Shown here: in pieces, positions 59,705 through 64,000 of the stretch
How the letters are laid out: every line of letters starts with the position of its first letter
How positions within the stretch are numbered: the stretch's first letter is position 1
DNA from: an uncultured Gammaproteobacteria bacterium
GTDB lineage: Bacteria > Pseudomonadota > Gammaproteobacteria > Steroidobacterales > GCA-2729495
Direction of reading: 5' to 3'
Length of the DNA: 64,000 nt
Assembly: GCA_937921935.1 (NCBI GenBank)
Contig: CAKZWQ010000003.1
Coordinates: forward strand, 1-64,000
Made by a program: the position numbers and the translations under genes
The notes under the pieces: model-generated
What the model was told of the DNA's origin: nothing
Databases searched by the model: none
Seen by the model: the letters and a program-made list of their open reading frames with translations, nothing else

Positions 59705-59730
59705 GAACTTTTCGCGCAGACCGCAGTCAA
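59705..59730 (+). promoter_or_regulatory. Sigma-E-type promoter of rpoE
   Basis: GAACTT (59705-59710) and TCAA (59727-59730) are 16 bases apart, matching the extracytoplasmic sigma-E consensus. It lies about 45 bases before the rpoE ATG, which fits the known autoregulation of rpoE from a sigma-E promoter. Confidence 0.7.
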
Positions 59731-59776
59731 TGACAGGGCGGGCGGTCGTCGCGTCGGGCCAGCCGGGTGGGGCGAC

Positions 59777-60367
59777 ATGTCAGCGAGGACAAGCGACCAG
59801 ATACTCGTCGAGCGGGTAAAGCAAGGCGACAAGAAGGCGTTTGATCTGCTGGTGCTGAAATATCAGCACAAGATCGTGAACCTGGTGATGCGTTATTTGC
59901 GAGATCCGAGCGAAGCCATGGATGTGACTCAGGAGGCCTTTATCAAGGCTTACCGGGCCATACCAAGGTTTCGCGGCGACAGCGCGTTTTATACGTGGCT
60001 TTATCGGATCGCGATCAATACAGCGAAGAATCACCTGGTGTCCATGGGACGCCGGCCGCTGGAATACGATCTTGATTTGCAGGACCCGGAGCAGCATGCG
60101 ATCAGCAATAAGCTGCGCGACGACGATTCGCCGGAGGCGATCCTGATGCGTGAGGAGCTGCGCGAGACCGTTGAGGCAACTATCGCAGGTCTCCCGGAAG
60201 AGTTACGAACAGCGATTACGCTGCGGGAAATTGATGGCTTGAGCTATGAAGAGATTTCACAGGCCATGGAATGCCCGGTGGGGACGGTGCGCTCACGAAT
60301 TTTTCGTGCGCGCGAAGCTATTGACCGAGATATGAAGCCGCTGCTGGATGGGCAGCGGGAGCGCTAG
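59777..60367 (+). CDS. rpoE: RNA polymerase sigma factor RpoE (AlgU)
   Basis: Sigma-E (196 aa) directs transcription of envelope-stress genes. Region 2 contains DLLVLKYQHKIVNLVMRYLRD and DVTQEAFIKAYRAIPRFRGD (split here), and region 4 has LPEELRTAITLREIDGLSYE and GTVRSRIFRAREAI. The ATG at 59777 is the family start; an in-frame start at 59672 would include the promoter. It is followed by its regulators rseA, rseB and rseC. Confidence 0.98.
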   Translation: MSARTSDQILVERVKQGDKKAFDLLVLKYQHKIVNLVMRYLRDPSEAMDVTQEAFIKAYRAIPRFRGDSAFYTWLYRIAINTAKNHLVSMGRRPLEYDLDLQDPEQHAISNKLRDDDSPEAILMREELRETVEATIAGLPEELRTAITLREIDGLSYEEISQAMECPVGTVRSRIFRAREAIDRDMKPLLDGQRER

Positions 60368-60374
60368 GGGACGG

Positions 60375-60932
60375 ATGAGCATGACAGCGGGTGTTAACCA
60401 ACAACTTTCGGCTTTTCTCGACGGCGAACTATCGGCCGGCGAAGAGGAATTGCTGCTGCGGCGGCTGGATCGCGATGGCGGACATCGGCAGCGGCTGGCC
60501 CGCTTCGCGGCCATTGGCCAGGTGATGCGTGGCCACGGACCCGCAGTCAATACAGTCGAACTGAGCGAGCGCATCAGCGCCGCGCTGTCGGCGGAAGCAA
60601 CCCATTCCGGTCCATCCCGGTCTTGGGGTGGACTGGCTGTCGCCGGCGTGGCCGCCGCCGCTGGTGTCGTTGTGCTGACGGGTTTGCTGAGCCTTGGCTC
60701 GGTTAGCGTTGATGGGCCGCAGCTTGACCAGGTCATTCAGCCGGTGGTGCAGACAGCCGATCTGCAGCGCGCTGGCCCAGCGCCCCTGGGTGCTGCGCGC
60801 CTGACAGGTTACCTGGTTGCCCATGGAGACTACGCCGGGGGGCTGTCTCGGCAGGTTGCCAGCTCTCATGTGGTGAATCGCAGCCCGGATTTTATTCTGG
60901 CCAACGCCCGCGGAGGCGTATTTGATGAGTGA
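60375..60932 (+). CDS. rseA: Anti-sigma-E factor RseA (MucA)
   Basis: RseA (185 aa) holds sigma-E at the inner membrane. The N-terminal cytoplasmic domain QQLSAFLDGELSAGEEELLL binds the sigma factor (split: QQLSAFLDGEL, SAGEEELLL). One transmembrane helix is at about 87-107 (VAGVAAAAGVVVLTGLLSL). A periplasmic domain follows and ends in a region bound by RseB and cut by DegS. The ATG could be 60375 or 60381. RseP, which makes the second cut, is encoded at 27675. Confidence 0.93.
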   Translation: MSMTAGVNQQLSAFLDGELSAGEEELLLRRLDRDGGHRQRLARFAAIGQVMRGHGPAVNTVELSERISAALSAEATHSGPSRSWGGLAVAGVAAAAGVVVLTGLLSLGSVSVDGPQLDQVIQPVVQTADLQRAGPAPLGAARLTGYLVAHGDYAGGLSRQVASSHVVNRSPDFILANARGGVFDE

Positions 60933-61917
60933 TGCCTGTCGGTTGGGCCGTTGCTCCGGTCCGGCTCTGTTGCTCGCCCTGTTTCTGTTTGCTTTGCCGG
61001 TTTGTGCCGATGCGCCGCGTGACTGGCTCATGCGCATGGCAGATTCCGTTGAAGGCCTGAAGTACGACGGCACACTGGTGCATATGCACGGCGGCGAGGC
61101 GGATATTCTGCGTATTGTGCATCGGGTGCAGGATGGCCGGGTGACTGAACGCATCACCGCGATGGACGGAGCGGGGCGGGAAATTATTCGCAATGATGAC
61201 GAAGTCACCTGCATTCTCCCGGATCAGATGGCCGTGCATACAGAACCCCGCGACGATCGCGATCGTAGCCAGAGCCCCCTGCAGGGACGTCTGCCGAGCA
61301 TTGAGACCCTGGACGAAGGCCTCTATACCCTGTCTCTGGCGGGGTCTGAGTCTGTCGCCGGGCGTGCCGCCAGGATCCTGATCGTGCAGCCCATGGATGC
61401 TTATCGCTATGGCTATCGGCTCTGGCTTGACGACACCACGGGTATGCCTCTGAAGACGCAACTGCGAGAGGTGAGCGGCGGCGTGCTTGAGCAGCTGCTG
61501 TTCACTGAAATCAGCATGCCGGCCCGGATAGCCGACAAAGACTTGCAACCATCCCTGGATACCACCGGCTTTAAGCAGGTGCGCGGCATGGCTGTAGAGA
61601 ACGGCAAAGAAATGCCCACCGCGGCCTGGCGCGCGGCAAAAGTTCCATCCGGCTTCGCCCTGCTGACGGTCAAGTCAAAATACTCGCCCGGCGCAGATAT
61701 GCCGACAGAGCATCTGGTCTATTCCGATGGCCTGGCCTGGGTGTCAGTCTTTATCGAAGCGGGTGTGGCCGAAGATCCGGCCGGGGGGCTGTCCACCATG
61801 GGCGCCGCTAATGCCTATACGACAAGCCGGGACGGCCACCTGATTACCGCCGTGGGCGAGGTGCCCGTGGGCACCGTCGAGCTGATCGCCCGGTCGACGG
61901 CCCCGGCCAGTCCCTGA
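60925..61917 (+). CDS. rseB: Periplasmic sigma-E regulator RseB (MucB)
   Basis: RseB (330 aa) binds RseA in the periplasm, shields it from DegS, and is displaced by LPS and misfolded porins. A signal peptide (LLLALFLFALPVCADA) is followed by a large lipid-binding-like domain beginning DWLMRMADSVEGLKYDG and a smaller C-terminal domain with PSGFALLTVKSK. It overlaps the end of rseA by 8 bases. Confidence 0.94.
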   Translation: MSDACRLGRCSGPALLLALFLFALPVCADAPRDWLMRMADSVEGLKYDGTLVHMHGGEADILRIVHRVQDGRVTERITAMDGAGREIIRNDDEVTCILPDQMAVHTEPRDDRDRSQSPLQGRLPSIETLDEGLYTLSLAGSESVAGRAARILIVQPMDAYRYGYRLWLDDTTGMPLKTQLREVSGGVLEQLLFTEISMPARIADKDLQPSLDTTGFKQVRGMAVENGKEMPTAAWRAAKVPSGFALLTVKSKYSPGADMPTEHLVYSDGLAWVSVFIEAGVAEDPAGGLSTMGAANAYTTSRDGHLITAVGEVPVGTVELIARSTAPASP

Positions 61918-61923
61918 CCTGTG

Positions 61924-62373
61924 ATGATGGAGCGACGCGGCACGGTGGTTGCCCTCGCCGAGGGTCATGTCCAGGTGCGGCTTGATCGAGCTGCCCGCTG
62001 CGCTGCTTGCGCCACCCAGGGTGGGTGCGGCATTGGTCCTCTGCTGGTCGCCTTGCGCTCCGGACCTGAAATCTACGCAATCCCCGTGGCCGCGAACTCG
62101 GTTTTTGCACCCGGCGAGCGGGTGAGTCTGCGCCTGGCTGCCCCGCGCATGCTGGGGGCTGCCTGCCTGGCCTACGGGCCGGCGCTGGCCGGCCTGCTGG
62201 GTGGTGCGTTGTCGGGCGCCGCAGCCTGGCCCGCTAACCCGGATCTGGGGGCGGCCCTGGGCATGGGGGCGGGGATCTTTGCCGGGTTGCTGGGGGCCCG
62301 CTTCCTGGGCCGAGCCTGGCGCGATGGGCCGCAGCTGCGATCCCTGAGTGCTGTCCTCGAGCAGCCGGCGTGA
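61924..62373 (+). CDS. rseC: RseC/MucC family membrane protein
   Basis: RseC (149 aa from the ATG at 61924) is an inner-membrane protein with two transmembrane helices (about 75-97 and 107-128). An N-terminal Cys-rich part, RCAACATQGGCGIG, may bind a metal or an iron-sulfur cluster. E. coli RseC is linked to SoxR reduction and modestly to sigma-E. Three consecutive start codons (GTG, ATG, ATG at 61921-61929) leave the exact start open. It is 6 bases after rseB and overlaps the next gene by 4. Confidence 0.9.
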   Translation: MMERRGTVVALAEGHVQVRLDRAARCAACATQGGCGIGPLLVALRSGPEIYAIPVAANSVFAPGERVSLRLAAPRMLGAACLAYGPALAGLLGGALSGAAAWPANPDLGAALGMGAGIFAGLLGARFLGRAWRDGPQLRSLSAVLEQPA

Positions 62374-62639
62374 CAGCTCAGCCGACCCTGACCGTCTACA
62401 GCCGGCGCGGCTGTCATTTGTGTGAAGACTTGTTGGGGGAACTGGAGCCATTACTGCGCCAGCGAGCCCGCCTTTCGGTGGTCGATGTGGATACCGATGC
62501 GTCCCTGCGCGAGCGTTATGGCGTGCTCGTGCCCGTGGTCTGCGCTGACGAACAGGAGCTTTGTCACTATCACCTGGACCGCCCGGCGGTGCTTGCCTGG
62601 CTTGCAGCACAGTCCAGGTCCGAGTCTGATCATTCCTGA
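62370..62639 (+). CDS. Glutaredoxin-family protein (DUF836)
   Basis: This is a small thioredoxin-fold protein of 89 aa. The redox motif CHLC is at residues 15-18 in [13 protein letters not shown], and the cis-Pro is in [13 protein letters not shown]. Such proteins reduce disulfides, but the partner is unknown. It starts at GTG 62370, overlapping rseC by 4 bases, and ends 53 bases before lepA. Here it fills the slot between rseC and lepA, where some relatives carry mucD (degP). Confidence 0.85.
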   Translation: MTAQPTLTVYSRRGCHLCEDLLGELEPLLRQRARLSVVDVDTDASLRERYGVLVPVVCADEQELCHYHLDRPAVLAWLAAQSRSESDHS

Positions 62640-62692
62640 CCGCTGCGACCCGCTCCCGTTCTATAATCCGTCCCTTCGCCCGCGGCCTGCCC

Positions 62693-64000
62693 ATGGAACG
62701 CATTCGTAATTTTTCAATCATTGCCCACGTAGACCATGGGAAATCCACTTTGGCCGATCGTCTGATCGAACGCTGTGGTGGGCTCCAGGCGCGTGAAATG
62801 GCGGCCCAGGTGCTGGACTCCATGGACCTGGAGCGTGAGCGCGGCATCACCATCAAGGCCCAGAGCGTATCCCTGGACTATGTGGCGCAGGATGGGGAAA
62901 CCTATCAACTGAATTTTATTGATACGCCCGGGCACGTGGATTTTTCCTACGAAGTTTCTCGTTCCCTGGCGGCCTGCGAAGGCGCCTTGCTGATCGTCGA
63001 CGCGGCCCAGAGCGTCGAGGCCCAGAGCATTGCCAATTGCTACACGGCGGTGGAGCAGGGCCTGGAAATTATTCCCGTTCTTAACAAGATCGACCTGCCC
63101 TCGGCAGAGCCTGAGCGGGTTCTCAAGGATATCGAGGAAATCATTGGCATCGATACCGAGGAAGCCGTCATGGTCAGCGCCAAGACGGGCGAAGGTATCG
63201 ACGAACTACTGGAGCTGCTGGTGCGCAAGGTGCCGCCGCCGGTCGGTGACCCCCGGGCTCCCCTGCAGGCGCTGATAATCGATTCCTGGTTTGACAGCTA
63301 CGTGGGCGTGGTTTCCCTGGTGCGCGTGGTCAACGGTGAGTTGCCCTCAGGGACAAAGATTCGCGTTTTGTCCACCGGACGCAGTTATCCGGTAACGGAA
63401 CTGGGGGCCTTCACCCCGAAGATGACCAAGCGCAAGGCCCTGCTGACCGGCGAGGTGGGCTATCTCATCGCCGGCATCAAGGAAATTGACGGCGCACCCG
63501 TGGGCGACACGATTACCATCGATGCCCGGCCGTCGGATACCCAGTTACCCGGCTTCAAGGCAATCAAGCCCCGGGTATTCGCGGGACTGTTTCCGGTTAA
63601 CTCTGAGGAGTTCGAGGAGTGCCGCGAAGCCTTGCGCAAGCTGCGTTTGAATGATGCGTCACTGCATTATGAAGTGGAAACCTCCGCCGCCCTGGGCTTC
63701 GGCTTTCGATGCGGTTTCCTGGGCATGCTGCATATGGAAATCGTGCAGGAGCGCCTGGAGCGTGAACATGGTCTGGGGCTGATTACGACGGCGCCAACGG
63801 TGGTCTTCGAGGTACTTACGACCAAGGGCGAGCAGATACTGATTGATAATCCCGCCGCCTTGCCCGATCCCAGTGAGTGCGACGAGATTCGCGAGCCCTA
63901 TATTCGCGCCAGCCTGCTGGTGCCCCCTGAGCATGTGGGGTCGGTCATGCAACTGTGTGTTGGGCGTCGCGGCGTGCAGAAACGCATGGCCTATGTCGGC
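62693..64000 (+). CDS. lepA: Elongation factor 4 (LepA), 5' part
   Basis: The first 436 codons of LepA, a membrane-associated GTPase that affects translation fidelity and back-translocation, are present; the gene runs off the window. The P-loop [14 protein letters not shown] is at residues 11-24, then [19 protein letters not shown] and NKIDLP, then domain II and an EF-G-like domain III. TATAAT at 62662-62667 may be its -10 box, but no -35 box is visible. It follows the rpoE-rseABC cluster as in many gammaproteobacteria. Confidence 0.97.
   Translation, partial: MERIRNFSIIAHVDHGKSTLADRLIERCGGLQAREMAAQVLDSMDLERERGITIKAQSVSLDYVAQDGETYQLNFIDTPGHVDFSYEVSRSLAACEGALLIVDAAQSVEAQSIANCYTAVEQGLEIIPVLNKIDLPSAEPERVLKDIEEIIGIDTEEAVMVSAKTGEGIDELLELLVRKVPPPVGDPRAPLQALIIDSWFDSYVGVVSLVRVVNGELPSGTKIRVLSTGRSYPVTELGAFTPKMTKRKALLTGEVGYLIAGIKEIDGAPVGDTITIDARPSDTQLPGFKAIKPRVFAGLFPVNSEEFEECREALRKLRLNDASLHYEVETSAALGFGFRCGFLGMLHMEIVQERLEREHGLGLITTAPTVVFEVLTTKGEQILIDNPAALPDPSECDEIREPYIRASLLVPPEHVGSVMQLCVGRRGVQKRMAYVG

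Noticed and set aside
61744..62856. Minus-strand open frame of 370 codons across rseB, rseC, the glutaredoxin gene and lepA
   Set aside because: It crosses four confident plus-strand genes and is rich in Arg, Pro and Gln, as expected for a shadow frame.

Overview
The window is a G+C-rich, densely packed stretch of chromosome from a gammaproteobacterium. The evidence is gene order. The blocks map-glnD-dapD-dapE, rpsB-tsf-pyrH-frr-uppS-cdsA-rseP-bamA-skp, rnhB-dnaE-accA-tilS-pyrG-kdsA-eno-ftsB-truD-surE-pcm-nlpD, recJ-prfB-lysS, sdhCDAB-sdhE and rpoE-rseA-rseB-rseC-lepA are all gammaproteobacterial. It is not enterobacterial: it has a GTP-type PEP carboxykinase, a PEP-CTERM-type two-component pair (PrsK/PrsR), a YqaA-family gene between pcm and nlpD, and several canonical genes are missing from their usual slots. 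A non-enteric, probably environmental lineage near Chromatiales, Woeseiales or Xanthomonadales fits; this placement is inference from gene content only.

Layout. 1-1750: gltX, then a tRNA-Ala(GGC)/tRNA-Glu(UUC) operon with its own promoter and terminator. 1750-5650: a structured non-coding stretch and prsK-prsR. 5650-11710: galE on the minus strand, then an N-formylglutamate amidohydrolase/YbdK-ligase pair, dusA, a methyltransferase and a cyclase-FHA protein. 11730-22360: pckG (minus), yoaA-tsaB-dsbB (plus), then dapE, dapD and the overlapping pair map-glnD (minus). 22490-31995: translation, lipid and envelope operon from rpsB to skp. 32055-47910: long co-directional run from rnhB to nlpD with many stop/start overlaps, broken only by an antisense Smr gene. 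47921-54520: Mth938-like gene, recJ, a PNPOx-like flavoprotein, a poorly coding island, prfB (with its programmed +1 frameshift) and lysS. 54517-59640: ygfZ, an SDHAF4 homologue, sdhCDAB, sdhE and a short YgfX-like ORF. 59700-64000: sigma-E promoter, rpoE-rseABC, a glutaredoxin-like gene and the 5' part of lepA.

Functional themes. Envelope biogenesis and its stress response are both present: BamA, Skp, RseP, FtsB, NlpD, UppS, CdsA and KdsA on one side, RpoE/RseA/RseB/RseC on the other. RseP completes the RseA proteolysis pathway. Complex II is encoded together with two dedicated assembly factors (SDHAF4-like and SdhE). Nitrogen status (GlnD) is beside lysine/peptidoglycan precursor synthesis (DapD, DapE).

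The most unusual large-scale signal is what is missing. dxr is absent between cdsA and rseP, ispD-ispF between ftsB and truD, lpxD-fabZ-lpxA-lpxB between skp and rnhB, and rpoS after nlpD, although the flanking order is intact. Three MEP-pathway genes lost at two separate loci raise the possibility of a different isoprenoid route or relocation. Lipid A loss is unlikely because kdsA and bamA are retained. No phage, transposon, CRISPR array or defence island was seen.
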